Shown piece by piece: positions 38,514 through 51,991 of a stretch of 64,000 nucleotides of DNA; position 1 is the stretch's first letter, and each line of letters opens with the position of its first letter. The position numbers and the translations under genes are program-made. The notes beneath the pieces were generated by a model. That model was not told where the DNA came from and did no database searches. It was given only the letters and a program-made list of their open reading frames with translations. Source of the stretch: Adiantum capillus-veneris (taxonomy: Eukaryota; Streptophyta; Polypodiopsida; Polypodiales; Pteridaceae); assembly GCA_014529385.2 (NCBI GenBank), contig CM043944.1:172734740-172798739 (forward strand). Reading direction: 5' to 3'.

Positions 38514-41500
38514 ATGGCTGACAACAACACAGATGTCTTCAAGATGTTTGCTACTGAGAACAGGTTGGATAGGGACAACTACCCTATGTGGGCTTATATG
38601 ATGCAACACATTCTTGTGTCAAAGGGAGTCTAGAATATTGTGCAGGGCATTGATGTACGTCTTGGTTCTGAGGACGTTGGCAATGTTGAGGGTGTTGCAG
38701 GTCTTGCTGCAAGGATTGCTTCTATTAGAGTTGTTTTGCCTATGGTAGAACAAGCTTGTTGGGATGTAAAGGATGCGCAGGCTCATGCATTGATTGTGTT
38801 GTCTATGAAGCGCACCATTGTTCCTCACACCCATTCAACAAAATCTGCAAAACAGGCTTGGGATATTCTAGCAGGGCTTTATGCAAGCAGCAATGAGGCT
38901 AAAATTGCTTTGCTGCATAAAGAGCTGGAGTCAAAGATTATGCATGAGGAAGATGATATGGACACTTTTCTTGTTGGTGTCAAGGATATCAATGAGCAAC
39001 TTATTTCTGCAGGTGAAGTCATTTTAGATAGTTCCCTTGTGCAGACTGTTCTTGATGCCTTACCAGATTCTTACCAAACTTTGCTAGTACTTGGAGACTT
39101 ATGACCCAAGGAAATCCAAAATTTGTGAGGTTTGATGCATTATGCACATTGCTGTTGCAAGAGCCACTTTCCAGGAAAAACATGACTAGACAACGTGAAG
39201 TTGAACATGCTTTTATTGCTTCTCAAAGAAAGGGTGGTAATAGCAATGCAGCCACTTCTTATGGTTCTGCTGCGAGTGGCAAAACTTCTATTCCTAATGC
39301 TTCTGCTGGTAGCAATTCTTCTGGAAATTCTGGTGATAAGGGCAAAAAGAAGATGCGTTTCCATTATTGTAAAGCTAATGATCACTTGATCAAGCAGTGT
39401 TCTAAGTTGAAGGCCAAAGAGGCTAAGAAGAAAGAGGGTGGTTCCATTGCAAATGATGGTTCCACTACAAATGCAGCCATTGTTGAGTCTTTTGTGAAAG
39501 GAGACTGTGTTGCTGATGTTGATGCAGGATGGGTTTTTAGTGTAGAGTGCACTTACAAAAGTTGCTGTCCATGATGCATGCTTGTCAGTTGCTGCAGATT
39601 CACATGTGTGTTATTTCAACAGTGGTGCTACAAAGCACATTACCTCACATCGTGAATTGTTCAACTCTCTCGAGTCTGTCCCTCATGGGAATTCAGTCAC
39701 TTGTGCCAACAATGCCTCTTATCTGGTTCAGGGAGTTGGAAAGATTGTGCTTACTACTACAAATGGCAGTTCCTTCATACTTGTTGATGCACTTTATGTA
39801 CCTAGGATCAAGAAGAATCTCTAGTCTGTATCCGCACTTGCTAGACTTGGACTTGTAGTTAAATTTATGGATGACAGATGTACAGTTCATGATCTCAGTT
39901 TTGGTGATGAAATTGTTGCATCTGGCCTTTTGTGTCGTGGGCTGTATAAGCTCACTTTGTATGACAAGTGTGGACAAAATTTTGCAAATGCAGTTGCAGA
40001 TTCAAGGGCTATTTCAGATGCAAAACTTTGGCATGCACGTTTTGGTCATCTGAATTTTGCCAGTTTGCTACGTTTGCAGAAATCTGATATCGTTGCTTCT
40101 TTGCCGCCTCTTGAAGCACCTGTCAAACATGTTTGTGAAGGCTGTATTTTGGGTAAGATGCAGTGTTCTAAGTTTCCAAAGGATGGTTCAATTCGGGCCA
40201 ACATGTAGGTTGTAGCTTGTGCATAGTGATGTTTGTAGGTCCATGCAAACTCCGTCCTTGGGCAATTACCTTTACTTCGTGACTTTCATTGATGATTACT
40301 CCAGGCATGCATGGGTATTTCCGCTTAAAGCGAAGACCGAAGTTTTTATGTGCTTCAAACAATTTCTGGCTATGGCTGAAAATGTCTTGAAATGTACTAT
40401 GGGCACCCTCTATTCCGATCAAGGGAGGGAGTATATGTCTTATGAATTCAATGCATTTCTGGCTAGTCGTGGGATAAAACACCAATGTACAGTGTCTTAT
40501 ACACCTCAGCAAAATGGTGTTGCTGAGAGGAAAAACAGGTTACTTACGGAAATGGCACGATGTATGGTCAAAAGTCAAGCTTTGTTGCATTCTTTTTGTC
40601 TTGAGGCCATCATGTGTGCCACTTATGTACTAAATAGGTGTCCTATGAAATCTTTGCAGTCTATTACACCATATGAAGCATGGCATGATAGAAAGCCTCT
40701 ATTGAGCACATGCGTGTTTTTGGCTGTTTGGCATATGCTTTGGTTGCCACAAACACAACGCAAAAAATTGGATGATAAGGCTATCAATTGTATTTTTGTT
40801 GGTTATAGTGCTGAAAGCAAAGGTTACAGGTTGTATCATCCATAAACAAATGTATTCTGGTTTCATGGGATGTAGTGTTTGTGGAAGATTCTGTTCAGTC
40901 CTTGTTGCCATGTACTAGAGACAATAATGTAAGCTCACACGACATTTATGACACTTTGTTGCCCCTTTTTAGTGGTGGAATTACGAGTGTAAGTTCCAAT
41001 GAGGCAAATGTACACCCTATGAAGGTTTTCATGAATGTTACAGATCAGCCTATTACTGATGCATATGTACATGATGTACTTAATGAGGAAAGGGCTGAAA
41101 ATGAGTAGGCTAGAGGTATGCCAAAATGGCTGGTGCACACTTTGCGTGATAGTAAATTGGATGCACCTTTGTCTAGTCGTACTCGCTCAGGCTCTCGCCA
41201 TGCATCAAGAATGCATCAGATTGTTATGCTTTGTCTATGTCCAGCTTACATGATGTTGAGGAGCCTCTGTCTTTTGATGAAGCACATAATTCAGAAAATT
41301 GGATGGCTGCCATGCAATCAGGTTATGATGAACTTATAGAAAATGACACATGGACTTTATGTGATTTGCCTCGTGGCAAAAAAGCCATTGGTATGAAGTG
41401 GGTTTACAAGTTGAAACGCAAGCCGGATGGTGAGATCGATCGCCACAAGACTTGACTTGTTGCAAAGGGTTATGCACAGCAAAAAGGCATAGATTATGAA

Positions 41501-42840
41501 GAGACCTTTTCTCCCACTTGTTGTATGAATACTGTACGTTTCTATGTGCATTGGCAGTTCATTTTGGTTTGGATGTACATCAATCAGACATTGTTACTGC
41601 TTTCTTGAATGGTGACATATTTGAGGAAGTTTATGTAACGCAGCCTCGCGGTTTTTTCATAAAAGGACAAGAGGACAAAGTGTGCAAATGTAACAAGACT
41701 TTGTATGGATTGAAGCAATCTCCTCGTGCTTGGTATGAGAAAGCTGACACTCATTTGGTCAAACAAGGCTTTCGTAACAGTCCAACAGAAAGCACATTGT
41801 ATGTAAAGCATGAGGGTGATATACTTCTCATTGTGGTTCTGTATGTCGATGATTTGCTGATCACTCGACCAAATGAGAGACATATTGCTGAAATTAAGGC
41901 TGATTTGAATGGTACTTTCAAGATGAAAGATTTGTGGCTGTTGCATCATTACTTGGGTATACAGTTTAAGCAGTGTGATGGTGGTATTGCGTTGTGTCAA
42001 AAAAGTTACATAGAGACATTTCTATGTAAGTTTGGACTTGAGGATTGCAAACCTATTGCCACTCAGATGGAAACAGGTTTGAAGTTGAGTCTACATGATG
42101 CTGACGATCCTGCTGATGTCATGCTTTACCAAACTGCTATCGGATGCCTCATTTATGTATGCAACACGAGGCCAAATATTCAGTTTGCAATCTCACAGGT
42201 CAGCAGATTTATCCATAGCCGAGGGTCTAAGCATTGGCAGGTTGTCAAGAGGATTTTTTGCTACCTTAGTGGAACTTTACATCTTGGGTTTTTTTATCCC
42301 AAGGGGTGATCATTGCCACCAGACTTACATGCTTCTTCTGACTCAAATTCGGCTGGTTATTTTGACACGTGAGTGTCCAGAAGTGGTTTTTGTTTCATGC
42401 TTGGCAATTCATGTATATCATGGTTGAGCAAGAAGAAACCTACTGTGGCCACTTCAAGTTGTGAGGCTGAGTACAGGGCAGTCTTCACAGCTAGGGTTGA
42501 GTGTGTATGGCTCAGACGCCTTATGGTTGATTTGGGTGTTGGACCGGACACTACCAACACTATCTACACTGACAGTCAGAGCGCATTGGTAGTTGTGAGG
42601 AACCCAATTTTTCATGCTCGCACAAAGCACATTGAGGTGCATTACCACTATGTCAGGGAAAGGCTCTCAACAGGAGAGATCAAGTTGTCTTATGTGCCAA
42701 CACAGGACAACCTTGCAGATCTTTTCACAAAGGCATTGTCTTGTGAGAAGTTCAAAGCTTTCCGCAAAGCTTTGGGCTTACTCCCCTTAGGGCATGGCAC
42801 TTCCCTTTACTCATGTGCCAGCTCTCGTTCACCGCATCAC
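38514..42840 (+). pseudogene. gag-pol remnant of copia 2
   Basis: Gag starts at ATG 38514 (MADNNTDVFKMF); a stop at 38631-38633 interrupts it in frame. The knuckle region (FHYCKANDHLIKQC) lacks its first cysteine. The protease motif reads FNSGATKH, so the catalytic Asp is replaced by Asn. A pre-integrase finger (LWHARFGHLN ... CEGC) is followed by integrase with LHSDVCRSM, YSDQGREY and NGVAERKNR, RT with LYVDDLLIT, and RNase H with CEAEYRAVF and DSQSALVV. The parts lie in at least three frames, so the copy cannot make a working polyprotein. Confidence 0.93.
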
Positions 42841-42853
42841 TCCAGGGGGGATT

Positions 42854-43080
42854 TGTTATCATATACATGTGGTAGTGATGTGTGTGAACACACTAGGACC
42901 GCCGGGGCATTTTTTTCCTCTTTAGGAGGTTTTTTCCCCAGTGCATTGTATATACGCCCATCACTCTAGGGCTATCTATCTTTCCATTTCACACTAAGTA
43001 ACACACTCTCTATTGTGTGCCTTGAGCTTCTTTCATCTTCTCCAAGCTGTGTGCGTTTCTCTGCAACCCCAATTCCAACA
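42854..43080 (+). repeat. 3' LTR of copia 2
   Basis: 227 bp, same ends as the 5' LTR, followed by the target duplication AAAGA. Confidence 0.97.
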
Positions 43081-43085
43081 AAAGA

Positions 43086-44937
<1,852 letters not shown>

Positions 44938-45512
44938 ACGAACTCGCTGAGTTACCTCTTGGCAACGCCACGTAACCCGCTGGATCTCTTTGGAAATGTA
45001 TTTACATAACTCGTCAAGTTACGTGGCACCAAAATATCTCGATGTGTTATGTGGCGTCCACGTATCTCGACAAGTTATGTGGACTGCTAACACCATTAGA
45101 TCTGTAGGCCACTTAACTCACCGAGTTACATGGCATGAATATTGGACAACTCGTCAAGAATGCCACATAGCCACGGTGAATTACGTGGCAAGTTACCTCT
45201 TGGCCATGAACATTGGACAACTCATCAAGAATGCCATGTAAACACGCCGAGTTACATGGAAAAGGTAACAAGTTGTCGATTCTACATGCTACACAGCTCG
45301 TCGAGTTACGTGACAATGACACATGGACATAGGCGTGAAAGAATCACGTCAATCAACGAGTTACATGGATTTTCAATCAATAACTCGACGAGTTCTAGTT
45401 CTGTACCATGTTCGTAATTTCGTGCTTTGAGATCAAAGGAAACTCGATGAGTTTGTCACTCTATCTTACATGTTACGATTGGGTGTGAGAAGTGGGTACG
45501 CTCTATCTTGCA
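44938..45512. repeat. Left flank of the Mutator-like insertion; CTCGTCGAGTTACGTGG repeat
   Basis: Degenerate copies of ACTCGTCGAGTTACGTGG recur. The stretch 45249-45511 matches 60831-61091 almost base for base, up to the sequence GGGTACGCTCTATCTTGC. At that point one copy continues into the Mutator-like element and the other continues into sequence matching 56389 onward. Confidence 0.85.
45503..45512. repeat. Target-site duplication, left copy
   Basis: CTATCTTGCA here is repeated at 56380-56389. Mutator-like elements typically make 8-11 bp (mostly 9 bp) duplications. The unoccupied site at 61083-61091 has a single copy, CTATCTTGC. Confidence 0.85.
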
Positions 45513-45551
45513 GAGTTTTACCAAGCACCGAGAAAAATTTATCGAGCGAAG
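45513..45551 (+). repeat. Left terminal inverted repeat (degenerate)
   Basis: Begins GAGTTTTACCAAGCACCGAG and contains CGAGCG further in. It pairs imperfectly with the reverse complement of 56341-56379. Confidence 0.6.
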
Positions 45552-45574
45552 AAACAACCGAGCAATATCTAGAC

Positions 45575-45576
<2 letters not shown>

Positions 45577-45667
<91 letters not shown>
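45577..45667. repeat. (GA)n microsatellite, about 91 bp
   Basis: A perfect GA tract just inside the left end of the Mutator-like element. Confidence 0.99.
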
Positions 45668-45671
<4 letters not shown>

Positions 45672-46192
45672 TTTGTTCAAATTAAATACAAAACATGATA
45701 CTTTTGCATGAATCACTCATCATGATATCACAAGAGAAGGAATTATTTGTTGCCATTCTCAAGTCATCAACAATAATTTAGTGAACAATGATATCATTGT
45801 TGAACAACAAATTAATTATAACATTTGGTTTCATCAAGTACAAAACATGATAATTTAGCATGAATCACACTCATCATCGATGAAGGCATGTCTTTTATTT
45901 GGCTTGTCGAAGGTTTGAACATTGTATCGTGGATCTCGCACCATCCTTTTAGCCTCAGCCTCAATGTACACTGGCAAGGTACTTCAATGAAGCAAAAATT
46001 GAACACATCAAAACAAATAAATGGACTTTGAATAGTGCAAAAAAAGATTTTGCAAAATCATTTAAAACTGCATCAATAGCCACCTAACTATTGTCAAATA
46101 TTGCCATGAGCATACATAGTTCAAAAAGCAAAATTTATGTAAGGAGAGGCACTCAAAAAATAACATGTCCATGACCAAAAGAAATGGAATGC
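45668..46192. other. Non-coding left arm of the element, 3' of the methyltransferase gene
   Basis: No gene. A direct repeat of about 40 bp (ACAAAACATGATA ... GCATGAATCAC) occurs at about 45688 and 45840. This region should hold the 3' untranslated end of the minus-strand gene. Confidence 0.5.
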
Positions 46193-46523
46193 TCACAAAT
46201 CATCAAATGGGTTCTCAGCGGGAGGTCTATTCTCCTCATCCACCACATCTGCAGAAGTTGAGGCCTCATGTCTGTCTTGCCCTCTGGATTGGGGATGAAG
46301 TAGAGATGACACATATGTCGAGATCAAAGCATCATCACTATCCAATGTTGCACAAGCACATCGTGAAGAGAGACATGCTTTGAGAATAGGAGCAGTCCCA
46401 CAACCAAACTCCAAACAAAGGCCCTTCGGCCTACATAAGAGCTCAACAAGACTAGAAATGAAGCAAGAGCTACGTTGCATGCATCCTCTCCATGCAAGTC
46501 CAGAATCCATGACTGCATAAGCG

Positions 46524-46557
46524 GACTCTTGCAAGTAGTGGACTCTGGCAAGTAGTG
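46524..46557 (-). repeat. 17-bp tandem duplication breaking the methyltransferase frame
   Basis: GACTCTTGCAAGTAGTG (46524-46540) is followed at once by GACTCTGGCAAGTAGTG (46541-46557), one mismatch. Upstream and downstream coding frames differ by exactly this length. With one copy only, the frame runs from the exon-13 start to the stop at 46193. The lesion lies about 38 codons before motif I. Confidence 0.85.
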
Positions 46558-47498
46558 TCGCATGATGGTATCTGTAGGAGTCATGCCCATTGCACGAAAC
46601 AATGACATACTCTCATCAAGGTAAACCAGAGGTGGTGCACCTTGCCTATGAATGAAGAATAGCATTGAACTATCACATTGCAAAGAAACATGACAAACAC
46701 TTAGAATGTTATAGTTTAATCATTACATACACTAGGCACAAAAGGAAAAAAAAATCAACCTCTTGATGATCTCCACCCACATCCACAAATCCATAAGATG
46801 AATGATGAATAACAATCACTCGACGATGAATAACCATGTTAGATGCTCTGCTCATCTTCTCAATCCAATGAAGAGTATCACCTACCATATAGAAATCTGA
46901 TTTTCAACAAATGCAAATAAAGCAACAATAAGGCTTGCTTAGTATAGAAGATATTGATACCCGCAATAGATCCCAAAACAACAAGCCATCCAGAATCTGC
47001 CAATGTACTGTGCGTCAAATGAATGGCGGCTCTCACATGCTCCTCAATGCAAGTATCCCATGGAGGTTGTGAGGGTGTAGAATGTAGGACACCTCCAAAA
47101 GGCAAGTCAAGAAACACAAAATCAGCAGCCCATGGAACTAGCCTACCATCTCTCCTGTATCCACCAGCATCTGTAGACCGGACTCTGACCATATGCTCGT
47201 GTAGGGGCATCCATATCAATGACTGCACACCAGAACGAAACTCACGTGCAATGGTAATATAATCCCCTGGTATAGCTAAACATCTATGATCTCTCGGTGC
47301 CTGTAGAACAGATTGCTCTCTAGGGAAAACAAATCGCATCGAATGATGCAAGTTCTATGTGCCAATAGCATCTGTCAGTTATAAACAATGAGATCACCAA
47401 ACCATGGGTGCATTTTCATAACATAGTGCAATAAAAAAACAATTACAAGATTAGCAATCCTTTGTGAGTTAAGCAAACTATATTATTTATGGACACAC

Positions 47499-47732
47499 CT
47501 CTCATGTCAAGCTCCTCCTCTACCTCGTGTTGCTTCCCCTTATGTTTTGGTAGAGAAGCTATCAAGGAACACAACCAAGCAAAGATATTAGTGAGCCATA
47601 ACGAAGAGATCAATAAAAGTACATGCTCACACATGTCATAAGATTAGTTAACCTTTTCTTTTATGCTCACACCTGTCATTTTTGTTGCAACAATTGTCTC
47701 GTGTTGCTTCCCTGTATCTTTAGGGAGCGAAG
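47499..47732 (-). repeat. Duplicated 60-nt exon pair (exons 9 and 10)
   Basis: Exon 9 (47732-47673) and exon 10 (47558-47499) are both exactly 60 nt. Both are preceded by TTGATAG and CTTC, followed by a GTGTG donor, and encode related peptides, SLPKDTGKQHE and SLPKHKGKQHE. Both start and end in the same phase, so either could be skipped without a frame change. This is a tandem exon duplication in the linker between the helical middle and the catalytic core. Confidence 0.85.
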
Positions 47733-50300
47733 CTATCAATAATACATTAATCATGCTCAATAGCCATGCACAAAAATCAACAAAGACTGTGTTATATCTC
47801 ACAAAACATAGACAAAGTCATTAAAGAGACTCACATGCATGAACGGATCTATTATCATGTATGGTCTCGCTCCTTGCATTTGCATCAGATGTGTCAACAA
47901 CTGTAGAGGGATTTGAAGTCCTCTGTGCATTGTAGATCTCTCTCTCACGACCCAACACATAATTTTGATCCATGTCTATCCACCAAGGACAGTGATCTAG
48001 CTCCCATTTTGATCGATGATGCATAGTGGGAGGATACATGCTATCCTCACTATCAACAAATGACCCAAGATCGAGCAAGCAAAGGAATGACTAGAATGTG
48101 TTGTTTCTCCAACAAATGATAGAAGTATCTAACAAAAAATATATAGCAAAATTTTAGATTATCACAATGAAACTCACAGAATACAAAATAAAGCTACATT
48201 TTAGTGACCACTACCTATATAGCAATCTTTGTGAAGCCATTCGATAGTAGTCGATTTTCTTAAGAGCTTGCAACTCAGCATCACTATTTCTGCCCTCCAA
48301 AGACACCTCTAATGGAAACATGAATGTACGAGCGTCTACTATCATCTCTCCATAGTAGAGCTCCAATGTAGCTGCTGGAGGAATTGTGATTCCATCCGGC
48401 ACATCCACATAGTCAAGCAAAAGTATCTCAGCATCATCAAGCACTCTTTGTATAGCACCCTCTCTTTTCAACCAACTATAACAATCAAGTGATATAATTT
48501 AAAAAAAGATAAATTATAAAAGAAACAACGTAAGATAGAAACCCAAACTTGTGTTACCTACCTACAGAATCTATGGTCACCTCGAGTCAATCCGTAAGCC
48601 GCTCGTGTAATCTTTCTAGACTCCAGCAATGATAACCATAAGATCTTATTTTTCATTTTTGCATCGTGAAGAGCAATTAAATTAAGCTTCTCTAATGTCG
48701 CCCAACTCTCTTGACCCCATTTCAAACTCATTACTTTATCAAACCACTCTTTACCATGTTGAGGATCAACAATATTCAAAATTTGTCACATAACTTCCAT
48801 TAAAAAAAGCACTTAAAGACAAACTGCAACCTAGTCAAAAGAACCATACCTTTCCAACACGATCCCCATATTTGATGTACAAGTCTCGGATTATTTGTTT
48901 CTCTTCTTGCTTCAGATCTTGTGGTGATAGAGTATCTTTCTTGCTCTCTATCTTACTTTGGAGCTCCTTTGACATTTGAACCTTTCAATAAGTATTCAAT
49001 AAAAACATTAAAATCACAAAGCAATTATACTTAAATTCAAGAATGTAGTACACTTACATCAAATAACAAACGAGCAAGATATCTCCGTGTAAGAGGATGC
49101 CAAGGCTCTTCCCCTTTTGTTCCTCTTTTCCGGAGAGTGTCAATGAGTTTCTGATCTGCCTCTGGTAGTGCACGGAGATAATCTTCATGATCGGCCGCAC
49201 AAATATTTGAGCAATTGACAAGTTCATCTCTCAAGTGAGAGGTAACCAAAGCATGTGTGCTCATGCTACAGAAATGAATAATTTGTTTTTAAAGAAGTGC
49301 CAAAATAATATAGATACATCAAACAATGCACTTGATTTAGCATTTTACTTACAAGTTCATTCTTTGAAGACTAGTCAACAATGCAATCTCTGACACCTTT
49401 GTAGTATCAATTATTGTACATAAAACTTTACAATGCCTCTCTTTGTTAGTAGAGTACATTTCATTGATGGCTTCTCGCCAAGCAACTGTCCGATGATTCC
49501 CTTCCCACACATAGAACATTTTTTGAGCAAGGGATTCAAATTGTGGATGTTCAACTACCTCTTCTTCAAACTCTATATTGACTTGTTTCCATATTGGATC
49601 CCATCCATCAATAATAGCATCTTAAAAAAGAAAGACATACGTTTACTTATGATCATCAAAAGAAATGAATAAAGGAAAAAGTAAGAAAGCATACCTGTGA
49701 CTAGAGTTTCTTCCATTTGACATGTAGACAATGAAACTATAAATGCACCCTTCTCTTTGATGTAGCCTTCTCTGGCAAATGCAGACCTCAAGCCACAAAC
49801 ATCTGGCCTTAAACCACGAACTTTAGCATGAGGTATAAGCCTGCAAAGAGGTATGGGAGGACATTCAAAGCAACTAAAAACTCTTGTTTTACTTAGAATG
49901 TCCTCTCCCCGATCCAAGTGCAATGTGCTATCATCCTCATCTGCAACACTTGGACGTATTTCAGGTCTCATTCTAAATGGCACTATTTGCATAGCAGCTT
50001 CAACATTAGCTATCTCTTGGTCCACTTCATGTAAAGAACCCAAACCAATATCATGACTATTGCTCTCATCTGGCAACTCCATCTCGGTAACCGAGCTAAC
50101 TTGATCACTACAAACAGGTTTTGAAACTGATGCACTCCTGCCGCGTCTTCTTGAACCTCCCCTAGCAGTGGAGGGGCTACATCAAAAAAAAAATCTTTCA
50201 ATTAAACAGACCTAATAATAAAGACATTTGTATATTTCATTTAAAAATTCATGTTTGATAACTAAAGGTCATACAAACTTATGCAAACTCTATACATTGA

Positions 50301-50355
50301 GACACTGCTCTAAACTATCCCGCGTCGATGCGGGACTAGTTATGCCACTATCCCG
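50301..50355. repeat. Palindromic element copy 1
   Basis: Core TCCCGCGTCGATGCGGGA at 50318-50335, one mismatch from a perfect 18-bp palindrome, flanked by longer imperfect complementary arms (GACACTG ... ACTATCCC). Confidence 0.85.
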
Positions 50356-50418
50356 TTGAAGAAAAGTATTGCATGCTTGACATAAAAATATTCCATTGTT
50401 CTAATACCAACCTAGCCG

Positions 50419-50473
50419 GACACAGTCCTAGAACATCCCGCGTCGACGCGGGACTGGTTATGCCATGATCCCG
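50419..50473. repeat. Palindromic element copy 2 (perfect core)
   Basis: Core TCCCGCGTCGACGCGGGA at 50436-50453 is a perfect 18-bp palindrome, again with outer imperfect arms. Confidence 0.88.
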
Positions 50474-50734
50474 ATAGACAAAAACCCACAAAGTAGAGCC
50501 TATGCGGATCATCAATCAATGTGAAACCATGCTGTTAGGGCTCCCCTCACTAATAGGTGCTACATGGATCAGCAAGGCAATGTGCTAAGGACCCTTGTGG
50601 ATACACAAAATAATGCAATTAAATAAAATAATACAGAGAAATTCATATGACAGTGCCCAAGATCACACCACAGCCAGTGGATGTGAAATGCGTGACCATC
50701 AAGCTGGACATCAAACTTTCCCAGAACCTGAAAC

Positions 50735-50792
50735 TGGGACTCTACCCTAAACAGTCCCGCGTCGATGGGGTATCAGTTAGGGCAGTGTCCCA
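50735..50792. repeat. Palindromic element copy 3
   Basis: Outer arms GGGACTCTACCCTAAAC and AGTTAGGGCAGTGTCCC are near-perfect complements. The core has decayed on one side. Confidence 0.85.
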
Positions 50793-51895
50793 AAACATTT
50801 CAAGTAAGCAATAATATACACAGTATTGACATACAAGCAAAAAAGAAACCCACAGCCAATGGTTTAGTTTTCCAATAGAAAACCAGACTTCTTAGAACCC
50901 ACTGCTGGAGGCATTTTCAACACCAAGACTCCGCTTCAGAATGGAATCCTCTACAACAAACTGCAACAAGTTTTTCAAAGATCATGATGCTGGCGGTTTT
51001 GTTGCCCTACCTGGCCTATTGTCAAAATGCAGGGTTTGGACAGAAGGATGGTCATGATGAAGGAAGGCAGGCAGAACACATTCAACCACATTCAATCTTG
51101 GGGTTATGCAACCACATTCAACCATTGGACAGACTGAAAACATCCAAAAACATCCAACCATTGCAACACAAAAACATCCAGCATTTCCAGTACAAAACAT
51201 CCAGCATCAATTTTCATCGCTTCCAAGACAACCAAACACTAAGAAACATGAGAATTCGGTGCCCCTAAAAAAAAAGGACACCACATCCAGAGACACAGGT
51301 TCTACCACACATTACATCAATTCCCCCCTCTGATCCGACGCACAAGGTGAAGAGTGGATTCCTTCCTTATGGTGTAATCAGCCAGAGTGCGCAATCAAGC
51401 ATAACCTAGAATTTGAGCTAGAGTGCGCAATCAAGCATAACCTGTTTTCCCGCAAAGATTAAGCACTGCTGATCAGGGGGAATACCTCCCTTATGCTGAA
51501 TCTTCGTCTTCACATTATCTATAGTAGCAGAGCTCTCAACCTCCAGGGAGCAGTAGCTAACCATAGAAAGTAGCTAACCATAGAAAGAATTACGCGCGGA
51601 ATTCAGCTGAGCAGAAACTGTTTTATCACCTCAATGCAAAGTCAGATTTAAGTAATGCTAAGCCAGAGTGTGATAACTCTGACAAATGTTTGCGAAAAGC
51701 TAACTTGGGGTTATGCAACAACATTCAACCATTGGACAGGCTGAAAATCCTCACATTTCAACACAAAACAGCTTTTATTAACTAATCCCACAATTCCCGT
51801 ACAAAACATCAAGCATCATTTCAGCGCTGCCAAGACAACCAAACCCGACTGTTCACAAATTCTCTTAATCGCAGAATAAGCATGAAAAATTAAAC

Positions 51896-51953
51896 GGGAC
51901 TCTACCCTAAACTGTCCCGTGCCGACGCGGTATAAGTTAGGGTAGTGTCCCAG
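51896..51953. repeat. Palindromic element copy 4
   Basis: Outer arms GGGACTCTACCCTAAACT and AGTTAGGGTAGTGTCCC match copy 3. The core is CCCGTGCCGACGCGGTAT. The copy ends only three bases from the exon-1 donor. Confidence 0.85.
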
Positions 51954-51991
51954 AGCTTCTACCTTGTGGGGGGACGGCGTTTAGGCGCCAT

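Larger units (their letters stand above)
37925..43080 (+). mobile_element. Complete but old Ty1/copia retrotransposon 2, target duplication AAAGA
   Basis: The element is 5156 bp long with 227-bp LTRs (TGTTA...CCAACA) and a perfect 5-bp target duplication AAAGA (37920-37924, 43081-43085). It has a primer-binding site, and a polypurine tract (CCAGGGGGGATTT) before the 3' LTR. The LTRs differ at roughly 15-20 positions by eye, so it is clearly older than copia 1. The coding region has many stops and frameshifts. Confidence 0.97.
50177..51962 (-). other. Intron 1 of the methyltransferase gene (1.8 kb)
   Basis: Bounded by donor GTAGAAG (51962-51956) and acceptor TTTGATGTAG. Joining exons 1 and 2 completes a Ser codon in phase. 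The intron contains four palindromic elements, a direct repeat of AACATTCAACCATTGGACAG (about 51111 and 51721) with more similarity around it, and two copies of AGAGTGCGCAATCAAGCATA (about 51386 and 51420). Confidence 0.75.
46193..51991 (-). pseudogene. ParB/Srx-like plus beta-class amino-methyltransferase gene, 13 exons
   Basis: My exon model on the minus strand is 51991-51963, 50176-49695, 49620-49353, 49265-49058, 48981-48850, 48782-48562, 48475-48215, 48106-47835, 47732-47673, 47558-47499, 47371-46961, 46896-46760 and 46677-46193, about 1000 residues. Reading phases agree at every junction, starting MAPKRRPPT. Exon 2 and exon 3 give a ParB/sulfiredoxin-like segment: IPLCRLIPHAKVRG, REGYIKEKGAFIVSL, then VWEGNHRTVAWREAI near residue 211, compared with GGCHRYAAY in sulfiredoxin. 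A helical middle follows. Exon 11 has FVFLDLPFGG (motif IV, D-x-P-F, near residue 753). Exon 13 has LCLEFGCGTAPILKACL (motif I, near 932) followed by an acidic motif-II-like LDSDD. The order IV before I is that of beta-class N6-adenine/N4-cytosine methyltransferases. Damage: TAG 48091-48093, TAG 47355-47357, a 17-bp duplication, and two acceptors reading CAA instead of CAG (before exons 6 and 13). The ParB call is less certain than the methyltransferase call. Confidence 0.7.

Noticed and set aside
46193-47371. MT-A70/METTL-type RNA methyltransferase
   Set aside because: That family has DPPW; here the motif is DLPF and motif I reads EFGCGT, fitting generic beta-class amino-methyltransferases better.
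50741-50750. Telomere-like CCCTAA motifs
   Set aside because: They are single occurrences inside the palindrome arms, not a tandem telomeric array.
50301-51953. CRISPR-like array
   Set aside because: The repeats are palindromic, unevenly spaced (about 118, 300 and 1160 bp) and lie in a plant-type intron.
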